Assembly (NCBI GenBank): GCA_963921425.1
Contig: OY992840.1
Span: 6,698,501-6,762,500 of the forward strand
Direction of reading: 5' to 3'
Length of the DNA stretch: 64,000 bases
Source of the DNA: Dryas octopetala
Lineage: Eukaryota > Streptophyta > Magnoliopsida > Rosales > Rosaceae
The position numbers were made by a program, and so were the translations under genes. Positions 32,814 to 44,328 of this stretch are shown one piece after another. The notes below the pieces were generated by a model that did no database searches, had not been told where the DNA came from, and saw only the letters and a program-made list of their open reading frames with translations. Each line of letters opens with the position of its first letter. Within the stretch, counting starts at the first letter, position 1.

Positions 32814-34117
32814 AGCAGTGAGAGTGGAAGTAGGACCTTTGCCTTGGTAAGCAAAGTTGGTTCTGTGAAAACAATCAAGAGCAGTGTGCCCCTTCTTGAA
32901 ACAGATTTGACATTGCTCAATATGCTTGGATAAAGGACTAATATTGAGTCGTTGAAAGCAATCTGCAGCAGAATGACCATGCTTTGCACAAATTTGACAT
33001 TGAGAAGCTGAACCAGAAGCAGCATTCCCACCATAGCCACCAAAGTTACTATTTTGTCTATATCCAAAATTGCCTTGACCATTTGTACCACCAGTGCTGG
33101 TGAAAGAACCACCATTGCCTCCAAAGTTACCATGTTGTCTATGGCCAAAGTTACCATTGCCTCCAAAGTTACCATTGCCTTGACCATGAAAACCATTGAA
33201 ACTAGAATTATATCTATTATTAGGACCATAACCTCTGCCATAGTTGCCATAGTTACCATTGCCATTGTTACCAAAACCTCTGCCATAGTTATTTCCAAAA
33301 GAAGTCCCTCGACCCTGATAGGTATTATTCTGCCATGAACTCCTTCCTCCACCCCCATAAAAGGAGGTTGATAAGGAGGAACAGCAGAGGATTGATGCTG
33401 AGAAGAAGGAGCATCAGGTTGACCAGAAGATGGTTGAGAAGACTCTTGCTTGGCTAACATTGCAAACAAAGGAGTAAAACCTACATCTTGTGAGTTCTCA
33501 GAAATGGAAGCTTCTTCAGCAAGAAGGTTGATGCGAAACTCCTTCATAGTACAATTAATGTTCTGATGCCTGTGAATAGACTTCATCATTGTGAATTCAG
33601 AGGGAAGACCCTTAAGAGCAGTGATTATAATATCCTCATCAGAATAGAAAATCCCAACAGAAGCAAGAGCATCTCGTGCCAACTTGATCTTATTCAGGTA
33701 CTGAGCACAAGAATCATTACCCTTCTTAATATTGTGAAGATTAGTCTTCAATTGATGCACATGAGTGCGAGTAAGACTAGCAAAATTATCTCGCAGATTC
33801 TCCCAAACTTCTTGAGAGGTTTCACAACCAATAACACAAGGCAAAGCTTCACTTGATAGAGTAGCAAGAAGAAGAGTGATCAGGGCCTTATCGTTTTGCT
33901 CCCAGTCCAAGAAAGCTTGAGTGAGAGCAGCATTAGCACCATTTTCATCAGCAAAAGCATATTTGGGAGGACAGGGAATTCGACCATTAATGTAACCCAT
34001 AAGACCATGACCTTGAAGCATAGTCTCTATTTGATACTTCCAAACCATGTAGTTTGAGTCATCCAAGCGTACAGGAACTAAAGTGCAAATTTGAGGAAGA
34101 AGAGATATGGGAGTCAT
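32810..34117 (-). pseudogene. Copia gag with a one-base frame offset at a G run
   Basis: The first ATG (complement of 34115-34117) opens a UBN2/copia-type gag domain with the family's NYxVWKYQIETML and LNxIKLARDALASVG segments. At about 33351-33355 the frame meets a G5 run. After it the gag frame reads an unnatural Met/Val/Leu-rich tail to a stop at 32810. The frame one base earlier encodes the expected Gly/Asn-rich basic region and two CCHC zinc knuckles (near 32985 and 32905), then joins pol without a stop. Either a single G was lost or the element uses a -1 shift there. The first is the simpler reading. Confidence 0.8.
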
Positions 34118-34618
34118 GGTGATCACAACAAGCAACTGAATATCAAGCACAAATAGCAATCGAGTAGCAATCGAATAGCAATCGAGTGGCAATCGAGTCC
34201 AACTTCACAATCTTCAACAAATAGCAACAATTAACTCAATTCCGAGAGAGAAAATTCACAAGCAATGATCAATTCAACACAAAATTTCAACTTCAAGCTT
34301 TAGCACAACACTTCAATCTGTCCAACACTTCAGATTTCCAACATTTCATTCTTTAACACTTCAAGATTTCCAAAAATTGCATTCTTTCCAATACTTCAGC
34401 AAATCAACAAGACTAAAATCTTTCAAGAATTCACCGTTGTCTAAACTTCGCAAAAGAAACCAAAAAACCAACAAGAACAAGACCAAGATCAAATCAGAGA
34501 AAGCTTACAGATCAGAGATCGAGAGCGCACCAGATCAAGACCAAGATCAAGAACAATCACGCCGAAGAAAAAATTAGAGAGGAAAACAGAGCAATCGCAG
34601 CAACGAACACGGATCAGT

Positions 34619-34631
34619 GGCTCTGATACCA
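34619..34631 (-). other. Primer binding site, initiator Met tRNA
   Basis: On the minus strand TGGTATCAGAGCC lies next to the 5' LTR. It is the standard complement to the 3' end of plant initiator Met tRNA used by copia elements. Confidence 0.92.
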
Positions 34632-34919
34632 TGATTGAGCAAGTAAAATTTGTGATTGGTAGCTGAGAAAATATGCAGGAAAAATGAAAAATAAGCTGGA
34701 GAATTCTCATATTCTCACACGCACAAAGTGATACAGTATAAGAGCTTATAAAGCTGAAACTGTCTTCTAACAGATTCGTTTCATCATCGTAACTAACTTG
34801 CCAGCTAATGTAACAGACTAACTTCTAGAAGCTGACAGATGGACTGCTGACTGGGCAAGCTTGGAAGCTGACTAGAGTGGCTGCTGACTAGGCAAGCGTA
34901 CAGCTAACAACTTTAGCGT

Positions 34920-36015
34920 TTTTATTCTCATAAAGTTATCATCAACTTACATAAGTGAATTCCATGTAAATCTAATCTATGTGAAAGAAATATATATGAC
35001 AGATATACATTGTATAAAGAATTCTAAGAAACCCATTCACCAGTGGATTTATGTCTATTATTATTTGTTTTAAATTGAAAAAAACTGCTCGATAAAAGGT
35101 TTGAAAAAGATTTGATAGTTGACTGTATCCCACAAACAGAAATTCCTAGGTCTACCACTCAGCCCATTGCAACTGAAATTAATGGTAAGTGTACCTGGTT
35201 CATATTTTCTCCAAAACAAAACAAAGCAAATTCACTTTCATGTTAGACATGAAGAACCCAACAAGTCTAGCTAGCCATACCTTTGCCCACGACTTCTTGT
35301 TCCCTCCTATATTATATAATATAAATATTTTGATCTTTCCACTTTTGGGTTTGTGGTTCTTGTTTATTCCTTTAATTTTCTTGACCATGAATAAAGTAGC
35401 AAAGAGGATATTGGATTGGTGCAGTTTGTTTAGGCCATGCCCCATTTTTAAGTCATGATATATGTTAGCGTTTATTTAGTCTTTGATTGGTGTTATTCTC
35501 ACCAATGAATTTTTAAGTACTCCATTATAGATAGGCAACTAATTAAATATATAGGCTCAAATGGCTTAGCAAGATCGATGAGTCTAGCCATTCGAGGCTA
35601 ATGATTCTGCAATAGCTGTATTCACAATAATTGTCATTTTTAAATTTTGGTATTCGAATCTTGAGAAGAAATTTCATGTCTTGTTGCAATTCATGTGTAT
35701 TTGACCCAAAGAAATGAAAGATTGTTCCTCAGTGAATTAAGTATATGAAACAATTTGTAGAGTAGCCTAGAAGATTTGGAAGCACAGCTTGGCAACTATA
35801 TTAGTTTTATAATGTTTTTCTTTGATTGGTGGCTGAAAGATTGGAGACCTAGTAAAAGGATAAAAGGAAACAAATTAAAAGACTGATTATCGAAGCTTAT
35901 ATACCGGCCATCCCATGCTAGAATTTGTAAGGAAAAGAACAAGAAAATAAAGGATTAGAGTAAGGAAATTCTTATATCCAAACAGGTGATTAATAGGTTA
36001 AAGAAATATAGAGGA
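34920..36015. other. AT-rich intergenic sequence
   Basis: No gene is supported. Overlapping ORFs near 35189-35458 on both strands have no family features. The final part is the 3' flank of the minus-strand gene ending at 36016. Confidence 0.4.
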
Positions 36016-38963
36016 CTAGCAGCCCAATATTTTGAAGTGTGGCCAATTAGGAGAGATTCTCTTCTTCTCACTTTTGTAAGATTTTTCATCCTTCTTCTTC
36101 CTAAGTTGCTGTTGAGCAGGAGAACTTGGAGGCTTCTGTTTTGGGTGCTCTCTATTATGAGCTTGTTCCTGCACATAAACCAATCATTCCGAATTACCAT
36201 TGTCACTTAATAAGTTTAGAGCAACGCTCAAGAAAATAAAGTTCAGCACCATATTAATGTACCATGCACATTATGTGATAAATGATGTGCAAATTAATAA
36301 TTGGACCGACTTAATAATTTTAGTATAAATCAATTAATGACAGTCATTTGCCACATAATTAATGGAGTCTTAAAATATCACCACTTTATCATTTTTTCTT
36401 AAATTTATATTGTTTGTCGAAAGTGTAGATTGAGGTGAACTGAAACCAATGTGTATAGTGTTTGTACGTGAAAGTTTAAGAGAATAATTTGATGTGACCA
36501 AAGGAAGCTCCATTCATGAATATTGCACAGAAGATAGATTTATACCAGCCTTATGCAAGATGTCTATTGTCATCATCCATAATAAACCGACCATATATCC
36601 TTACACACAATGACATCAACTTGGTAAAGTGCCAAAGCAAAAAGACAAGCTAACTTGGAAATTTCCAAATTCCAACCAACAAAGAAGTTGAAGCAAATGA
36701 CATAGGTTTCTAAAGAAAGCTTTAATATATATTATGACACTGTCCAGCTCTAGTTTTGTTCTCTTAATATGATGCACTGTTGTAATGTGCACTTAAGATA
36801 GACTTGCCAACTTATGCCGCCATATATTGACCAAGCTAGGCAAACAATTATTAACACATTTGTTTGAGTTTAATTAATTAAGTTTCTAGATGTACACAAA
36901 CTTGTGGTATACGTCCGGTGTAGTGGTTAGAGTTCTCATAAGATCGAGTGGATGTGAGACCTGACATTGTGAAAGACTCTTGTAAGAGTGTATACCACAT
37001 CTTGTGTATGAGATTGAATCCTACACAGTGCGCCAGACACACACTAAAATATCTCCTAATTTGAAGTGGTTTAGCTTTTATAACTATCGTCGTTGATATA
37101 TGTACTAGTGAATTGCAAGCTTTAATTAATTACCTGAATTTCAGGCCTAGTGGCATGGACTTTGGTTAGTCGTTTGCGACCATGATAGGGAATGGTACTA
37201 CTGAAAGTTGGGAATGAGCAAGATGATTCCCCCTTGGATCCATGGCTCCAATAGGTATCCCCAGATGCTTGTGTAGAAGTGCCTGAGGAGCTGCTTGATT
37301 CCATTTCTAAGCACAGCTGACCAAGCACATGCACCATGTATAGGTCAATATATATAAAATCAACAAATTAATGTTCTTGCTTCGCAGGAAATTAAAAGAT
37401 ATATATTAAGAAGGATATTGTGTTCTTTAATAATATATATAGTTGATCCTCTGAAAAAGAGGATTAGGTCACTAGCTAGCTAGTACTCTTCAACCAAATA
37501 ATGCGAGTTGTCTAGCTATATATGCGAGTTGACACAATTAATTTTATATTTCAAAACTGGGTCTACTTAAGCTTGTATATTATAGTCTATATATAAACAA
37601 ATTAAATTGATTGTTTTTTCAAATCATGATGCTGCTGGTAGCTTTTAAGAGTTAATTACACTTATACTTTCTGAGGTTTATTGTCTTTTCATATATACCC
37701 CCTGGGGTTTCAATAATTATACATACACTCCATGAGGTTTTAAAACTATTGTATATAACCCCCTACAAGAGAAAAAAATAAATAAACAAAAAATAAAATA
37801 TTTGTATTGAGGTTGGACCTTACACCTTGAATAATCTTATTAGGTCATTTTATCCCTTAGCATGCTTTTTGTATAATTTTGTATAATTTTTCATCTCATA
37901 TAGGAGGTTATATGCAACCGTTTTGAAACCTCATAGGGTGTATGTGTAATTATTGAAATCACAGGGGGTGTATGTGAAAAAATGATAAACCTTAAGGGGT
38001 GTAAGTGTAATTAACTCTAGCTTTTAATTCTTGGATACCAAATAATTAATTGAAAAATGAAATTTCTCATGATTAAGAAAAATAATTAATTAACCATCAT
38101 TAGACATTTAGACTTAATTAGAAATGTCATTGCTAGTGCGCGCAGCGTATATACATATTGGTAATAAAATCATATGAACCTAACTTGGCATATATATAAT
38201 ATTAAAATAAGTCTGAAGTACTTTAATTGGTTAATTTGATCTTGACCTATTTGATAATTAAAAAACAAAAATAGTATCATATGTAATCATTCCGCCATCC
38301 TATTGAAAGTTGATCTAGCATTAAAGTATTGCAATTTTAAAATTAAATGGTATTATATAACTAATGAAAGTTCATCAGAACCACTTTAAAAATTAGATTC
38401 AATATGTTGTCAACTTTGCAAGAAAGCAATTTTATAAATCATTAATACATTTTATTTTGCTTGAAGTTTGGTGATCGATATTTAATTGGCTAGCTTTTTG
38501 TAATTATATATATATATTACACTTGGAGAAGAAATTAAGTGCAATTGACAAAGGAGATTTCATTTCATATTATCTAAATGAAACTAATAACAATAAAATT
38601 CACCTGAAAAAGCTTATGTTCAAGAGCTGCCACTCGATCCAACAGTGACCCTTTGAAGTAAGTCTCCTTTAATGCCATATCCACTGGCATGCATTGCCAA
38701 TTCACTCCTCCTCCAGCACTCAAACCATTGTTGCCCAATTTTGCTAAATTTTGTTTTCTTTCCAAATATTTCATCTAAAATTAATGGAAAAAAAATAAAT
38801 GGGTGAACAGCTAGCATAGGAGTATAGGACAATAATTTCCATGATTAATTTCCTACAATATATTATAGGGAGTGCAGAGAAATTAACTTACAATGAAATC
38901 CAAATGATCCAACCTAGACACCAAAGGCAGTGATGAGTTATGAGATTGTGTTGTATCACCCAT
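36016..38963 (-). CDS. Four-exon plant protein of unknown function, 192 residues
   Basis: Minus-strand exons are 38892-38963 (24 codons), 38604-38774 (57), 37134-37316 (61) and 36016-36168 (50 plus stop). Every intron starts GT and ends AG, and every junction is in phase 0. The start MGDTTQSHNSS leads to SRLDHLDFI and, across the first junction, MKYLERKQ, a continuous helical stretch. A second helix (LLDRVAALEHKLFQ plus LCLEME over the second junction, about 68-87) looks like a short coiled coil. A Ser-rich segment follows, then a basic tail ending PNWPHFKILGC. There is no signal peptide or membrane segment. I do not recognise a named family. Phase agreement across four exons makes the model strong. 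Intron 2 contains a MITE. Confidence 0.82.
37649..38017. mobile_element. 369-bp fold-back element within an intron, 10-bp target duplication
   Basis: The ends GAGTTAATTACACTTA and TAAGTGTAATTAACTC are inverted repeats and the arms extend inward with cctgaggttt / aaacct-type words. TAGCTTTTAA flanks both sides (37639-37648 and 38018-38027). It lies in intron 2 of the four-exon gene. A diverged relative is at about 51473-51832. Confidence 0.8.
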
Positions 38964-39241
38964 TTTTTTGATGAATGATATATGAGATGAGATCAGTGGT
39001 GTTTGTTTTTGCTTCTTTACGTGCAAGGCTTTTACAGTTTTACGCAAAACCGTTATGTATTCCCTCCTTTTTGGGTTGACCGATTGAGGACACGTCACAA
39101 GCCTGGATAAGCTCTTAGTTGCATCTACAAGAGACTGAGAGTGGCCCACTTCACGTGGTATCCATGAGGACCATGACTAACTTGGAGGGCCAAATTTTAA
39201 GTAGTTAATCTTCTGCCACGTGTATATGTTTTGTTTGATTA
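38964..39241. other. Promoter region of the four-exon minus-strand gene
   Basis: This stretch lies upstream of the minus-strand start codon. It holds ccacttCACGTGgtatcc, a G-box, near 39148-39165 and a second ccACGTGt near 39217. No other gene is seen. A role for the G-boxes is inference. Confidence 0.4.
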
Positions 39242-39318
39242 AGTTTAATTAAGGCTGCCATTGGTTTGGTATTTACCAAACCGACCAAAATTTTTTGATT
39301 TGGTAAATCAATTTTAAC

Positions 39319-41009
39319 AAGCCGAAAATTGAAAATTAAAAATTAAAAAATTACCGAAAAAGTTAGTAAACCGACCGATTACTGAAAATTATGACCGAAA
39401 GCAACCGAATCGATTATTACCGAAAAAATCAAAATATATACCAAAAAATTTGAAACAATTACCGAAATTTAGTTATATATATAATATTATTACATTAATA
39501 ATTTAATATGGTTAGTATATGGTTATATATATTTATATGTATTATTATTACATTAATATGCTTAATATATATAGTTTATAGTTTATATAGTATGTAGTTT
39601 ATAATACCATATAGTTTATATAAATATATAGTTTATAACTTTACTAACTTTATATATTTATATAGTATATAGTATAAAGTATAAACTACTTATATAATAA
39701 TGTTTTAATATATAATTTTAGTTATACTTATACCCTATATAATAAAATTACTAATTAGTATATAGTTTTAGACTTTTAGTTATAACTTATAGTTTTAGAC
39801 ACTTAACCTTATATATTATATTCTCTATAGTCTATATACTTTACCTTATATCATAAACTTAAAACTTAAAAGTTAAATACACTAACTTGGCCAAAAAAAT
39901 ACACTAAACTCTATTAAATATCGTATACATTATAATTAAAAGTTAAAACTTAAAACCCAATTAAGCATACAATTCTAATTTCTAAACACTAAACTCTATA
40001 CACTAAGTCTATTATTATTTATTAACAAGCCGAAAATTGAAAATCCGAAACTAAAAAATTACTGAAAAAGTTGGTAAACCGACCAATTACCGAAAATTAT
40101 GACCGAAAGCAACCGAATCGATTATTACCGAAAAAATCGAAATATATACCGAAAAATTTGAAACAATTCTAATTTCTAAACACTAAACTCTATACACTAA
40201 GTCTATTATTATTTATTAACAAGCCAAAAATCGAAAATCCGAAATCAAAAAATTACCGAAAAAGTTGGTAAACCGACCGATTACCGAAAATTATGACCGA
40301 AGCAACCGAATCGATTATTACCGAAAAAATCAAAATATATACTGAAAAATTCGAAACAATTACCGAAATTTAGTTATATATATTTATATATAATATTATT
40401 ACATTAATAATTTAATATGGTTAGTATATGGTTATATATATTTATATGTAATATTATTACATTAATAATTTAATATGGTTAGTATATGGTTATATATATT
40501 TATATGTATTATTATTACATTAATATGCTTAATATATATATATATATAGTTTATAGTTTATATAGTATGTAGTTTATAATACCATATAGTTTATATAAAT
40601 ATATAGTTTATAACTTTACTAACTTTATATATTTATATAGTATATAGTATAAAGTATAAACTACTTATATAATAATGTTTTAATATATAATTTTAGTTAT
40701 ACTTATACCCTATATAATAAAATTACTAATTAGTATATAGTTTTAGACTTTTAGTTATAACTTATAGTTTTAGACACTTAACCTTATATATATTATATTC
40801 TCTATAGTCTATACACTTTACCTTATATCATAAACTTAAAACTTAAAAGTTAAAAGTTAAATACACTAAATTGGCCAAAAAAATACACTAAACTCTATTA
40901 AATATCTTATACACTATAATTAAAAGTTAAAACTTAAAACCCAATTAAGCATACAATTCTAATTTCTAAACACTAAACTCTATACACTAAGTCTATTATT
41001 ATTTATTAA
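39319..41009. repeat. Large AT-rich tandem repeat, three unequal copies
   Basis: Copies start at the word aagcc(g/a)aaaat at 39319, 40027 and 40221. Copy 1 is about 708 bp and copy 3 about 789 bp. Copy 2 is only ~194 bp and lacks the middle. They share long near-identical stretches such as caaccgaatcgattattaccg and ccaattaagcatacaattctaatttc. The high similarity suggests recent duplication within the hAT-like element. Confidence 0.88.
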
Positions 41010-41059
41010 TTACTCTATAATGTTATATATACCTAACATTGTTTATGTATATAATATAT

Positions 41060-41469
41060 CAGGGCCCTTCTAATAAGGGATCCCTCATTTAGTGTTAAAT
41101 GAGGGATCACCTTGTGGGGCCCACACGAGTTATTTTGTGTTAATTCAAACTGTCCATTTTTTACATCTCCATTGATAGATAATGTATGCAAAAAATCAGC
41201 CAAATCAGAAATCGTTTACTCGTTTGATTAAGCGGTCAAAGTTTAGGTGTTCATAGAGGAACTTGTTGTTCGTTCATTTGTTTTAAACTTTGACCGCTTA
41301 ATCAAACTAGTAAACGATTTCCGATTTAACTGGTTTTTTGCAATCATGATCTATCAATGGAGTTGTAAAAAATAGACGGTTTGGATCAACACAAAATGAC
41401 CCTTGTGGGCCCCACAGGGTGATCCCTCATTTAACACTAAATGAGGGATCTCTTATTGGAAGGGCACTG
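41060..41469. mobile_element. 410-bp fold-back element nested in the hAT-like element
   Basis: The ends CAGGGCCCTTC and GAAGGGCACTG are inverted repeats. Both arms hold an inner palindrome ccctcatttagtgttaaatgaggg and the block tttgaccgcttaatcaaac. ATAATATAT flanks both sides (41051-41059 and 41470-41478), a 9-bp match, though the surrounding AT-richness lowers its weight. There is no ORF. Confidence 0.75.
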
Positions 41470-41519
41470 ATAATATATATAATTATATATAAAGTTATAA
41501 AGTAATAAATTAGTTAGTA

Positions 41520-41830
41520 CTTAGTAGTTACTATAGTTTAATAGTATATAGTTTATAATACTATAAGACTATAGCTTATATAATTTATAGTATATAATAT
41601 AATATATAGTTTATAATACTATAAGACTATAATTTATATATTTGATAGTATATAGTTTATATAATTTATAATATATATTTTATAATACTATAAGACTATA
41701 GTTTATATATTTGATAGTATATAGTTTATATAATTTATAGTATATAGTTTATAATGCTATAAGACTATAGTTTATATATTTGATAGTATATACTACATAG
41801 TTTATAATACTATAATTATATATGTAACAT
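41520..41830. repeat. AT-rich minisatellite, imperfect ~60-110-base units
   Basis: The words ataagactatagtttatata and tttgatagtatatagtttata recur four or more times with small changes. It sits between the nested element and the ERF fragment. Confidence 0.7.
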
Positions 41831-42196
41831 ATAGAACATATAACAAAGTATTATAGTCTTAGTAGTTATAAACTAGTTAGTAGTTTTTTTTTTTTTTTCC
41901 ATGAAACTAGAGTTAGTAGTTATATAAAGTTATAACTTATAAGCTTAAATTGTTAGTACCCTAATCCTAATCCTAATGTTTTTTTTTTTTTTCCCAAACC
42001 TCAATCTAAACCCTATTATTTATGTTAATATCTTAATACCTATCATTATTTATGTATGTATAATTATATATAAACTAGTTTTTTTTTAATTTTCCCAAAC
42101 CCCTATTTGCCCAACCAAACCCTAATCACCCAAACCCCAACCAAATCCCAATTTGCTCAAACCCCAATCAAAACCCCATTAAACAAAACAGTAAAA

Positions 42197-42610
42197 TGTG
42201 AGATCCCGTATTTTTACAATATTTTATTTTGGGGTTATTCGAAAATTTTGGGGAATTTATTTGAAAAATAAAAAGGTTTTGGATTAATTTTAATTTTTGT
42301 TTTAAATTAGGTTTGACCAAAAATTGACTTTTTGTTATATTGGGCTTTTGGTTTCGAACTTAGACTCGTTGGATAGGTCTCGAACTCACGAGTCCATAGA
42401 CTCGAACCGTACATTCATCGGAGTTACGGATTGAGAGTTATGGGCGTTTGAAGTGAAGGGCAGTTTTGTTATTTTGTGACTTAGGGTTTAATGAGTATAA
42501 AAGCTTCATTTTCAGACTTTTTCCCTCATTTTTCTCTCCCAGCCGTCACCCTCACTCTCTCTTTTTCTCTGTTCTCTCACCCTGTTTTCTCTCCTCTACG
42601 CCCAGCGCCA
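42197..42610 (+). promoter_or_regulatory. LTR-like fragment with core promoter upstream of the ERF piece
   Basis: It starts TGTGAGATCCCGTA and contains ggagttacgg, then ttagggtttaatgagTATAAAAG (TATA box at 42496-42503), followed by a C/T-rich leader (ctctctctttttctctg). The same landmark order is in the fragment at 15260-15850. The ERF pseudogene begins only ~125 bases after the TATA box. Whether it drives transcription is inference. Confidence 0.55.
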
Positions 42611-42626
42611 GCGCGTCTGGCGAAGG

Positions 42627-43049
42627 ATGCCGGCAAGGCCACCACCCAAAGCCAGTGCCACCGTGGGGGAGGTACGTCGCTGAGATCCGGGACCTGGGCA
42701 AGAAAAGCCGGGTCTGGCTCGGAACCTTCAACACGACTGAGGAAGTGGCTCGAGCCTATGACGTCGCCGCCAGAGAGTTCCGCGGCGCCAAGGCCAAGAC
42801 TAACTTCCCCCTCCCTTCAGAGACTCTCAATCTCAATGTTACTTCTAAAAATAATAATAATCATAGCGGCAGCAACAATCAGATCTCGAGCCAGAGCAGC
42901 ACGGTGGAGTCTTCCAGCGGGGGCCGACAGATCTGATGGTGGATTCTTCGCCGTTGGATCTTAATCTTGCCCATGGCGTCGTTAATAGTGGTCCCATTCT
43001 TCCCCATGTTCTCTTTGTTCTCCCTCCCCATGGCTTCTGTGTATTTTGA
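42627..43049 (+). pseudogene. Captured fragment of an AP2/ERF repressor gene with EAR motif
   Basis: A start ATG gives [11 protein letters not shown], like the N terminus of group VIII ERFs. In another frame follows [39 protein letters not shown] and AKTNFP, most of an AP2/ERF DNA-binding domain. The domain's first strand, which should include GVR before PWG, is missing, so the junction is a deletion with frame change. After an Asn/Ser-rich linker a further frame change leads to SSPLDLNLAHGV, an EAR-type repression motif (LDLNL), and a stop at 43047. It therefore has an internal deletion and two frame changes. GC content is far above the enclosing AT-rich element. The parent gene is not in this window. 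Confidence 0.85.
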
Positions 43050-43270
43050 TCTGAGTTTTGGTGTGCCTTTGTTGTGTGTGGGTTTTGGTGTGCCTCTGTG
43101 TGTGGGTATTTCGAAAATACCAAAATATACCGAAATCCGAAGGATCCGAAAAATGCTGAAATCCGAAAAAATCGATTCGGAAATCGGCAACAAAACTAGA
43201 TTACCGAAATTTTTGGTAATCGAATCGGTAAGGCCATTTACCGATTCGATCCGACCGATGGGCAGTCCTA

Positions 43271-43996
43271 AGTTTAATCGACGCTTGCTAGCTTCCACTG
43301 CACCCACTGTTTAGTGTTTACCAAAAAAAACTCACCCCACCGGCCCAAAGACTCAGCCGGCGTCGTTGATGGCTGTGCTCAAATTCATCACAAGTTAAAG
43401 TACCCCAAAATAAATCAATCAAACTCATTAATTAATTTATGTTAAATCATCATTCTAATTTGTAAATTAGGAAGAATTGACTACTAAAGGGAAGATCTTT
43501 ACTCCATCAATTAGATCCAACCCCAAAAGTAATAAACGTAAAACTCTCACAAAAGAGAAAAAATTGATTAGGTGACTGCCAAGTGAAGGAGGTTTTGGAT
43601 GGATTTTCAAGGTAGATTTGTGTCACTTAAAGCGATTGTTGATAGCATTTCTCTATATGTATATTTTAAATTTCTAATGAAAACTAACCAAACCGAGTTT
43701 TAAGGTCTCCTTTGTTTGTTTGTTTTTTTTTTTCCCATTTTTTTGTTAAATAACCAGTTTGAGATATATTAATCTTGATGGTTAAAATCAAACCAATCGA
43801 TCCTTATTAATATTGATTTAATGTTAGGGAGGCTCTATTGGCACTCCTAAAAATTAGTTCTGCACTCCACATATTTATTTTATTCTTTTAATATCATTTT
43901 ATTAATGTAATGGTCCTAATTGCCCTTTTTTTTCAAGCTTCTTAAATCCTGAACCAGGCAGTGCATCTTCTTCTTTATAAATGTTATATATACATT
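43271..43996. other. Intergenic sequence with a repeat related to 13830
   Basis: No gene is present. At about 43827-43880 the sequence agggaggctctattggcactcc matches in reverse orientation the block near 13830-13860. The 9-bp target site of the Mutator-like element ends this stretch. Confidence 0.45.
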
Positions 43997-44005
43997 ATAA
44001 TTTAA

Positions 44006-44328
44006 GGGCAAATTACACAAAAGTACCTCAACTAACCACCCTATATCACTTGAGTACCCCAATTACAAAAAGTTGCTTTCAGGTACCTTAATTACTGATT
44101 TTGCACGCCCAGGTACCTCCGTCAGCTTTTCCGTCTGGGAGCCGTTAATTGCCTACGTGGACTCTGACCTGGGCCACGCGGGACGCAAACCTGGCACTGA
44201 CGCGGCGACCCCAGATTGGTTCCCGCCCAAATTAGCCCAGTCAGCATCTTCCCTCCAAAAACTGAGCTGCCACGTCACTTAAAATAATAATAAAATAATA
44301 AAACAATTTAAAACAAAACAATTAAACC
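44006..44328 (+). repeat. Left terminal inverted repeat of the Mutator-like element
   Basis: It contains ggtacctccgtcag...ccgtctgggagccgttaattgccta followed by ACGTGG (44155-44160), and a second ACGT near the inner end (gccacgtcactt, 44271-44281). It is also the likely promoter region of the GRF gene, as TIRs are in MuDR. Confidence 0.93.

Larger units (their letters stand above)
29192..34909 (-). mobile_element. Full-length young Ty1/copia LTR retrotransposon
   Basis: Two 278-bp LTRs, 29192-29469 and 34632-34909, read as identical by eye and run TGATTGAGC...CAGCTAACA. The 5-bp duplication ACTTT lies on both outer sides (29187-29191 and 34910-34914). Next to the 5' LTR on the element strand is TGGTATCAGAGCC, complementary to initiator methionine tRNA. 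A 15-base G run adjoins the 3' LTR as polypurine tract. Gag then protease, integrase, reverse transcriptase and RNase H follow in copia order. Identical LTRs mean recent insertion. The frame between gag and pol is broken by a one-base offset. Confidence 0.97.
39250..43270. mobile_element. 4.0-kb non-autonomous hAT-like element carrying an ERF gene fragment
   Basis: The left end starts TAAGGCTGCCATTGGT. The right end read in reverse starts TAGGACTGCCCATCGGT. The octamer AGTTTAAT flanks both ends (39242-39249 and 43271-43278), with one further shared A. Short TA(A/G)G(G/A)CTGCC inverted ends and an 8-bp duplication fit hAT. Subterminal sequence at both ends is full of accga(a/t) and tcggt words. 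No transposase is present. The interior holds tandem AT-rich repeats, a nested fold-back element, an LTR-like promoter and a broken ERF gene. Confidence 0.78.

Noticed and set aside
30331..33856. Plus-strand ORFs across the copia element
   Set aside because: Shadows of gag-pol; the LTRs, primer site and domains all give the minus strand as coding.
36908..37022. tRNA-like A box (tagtggttagag) and B box (gattgaatcc)
   Set aside because: The boxes are ~95 bases apart with no cloverleaf; at most a degenerate SINE in the intron region of the four-exon gene.
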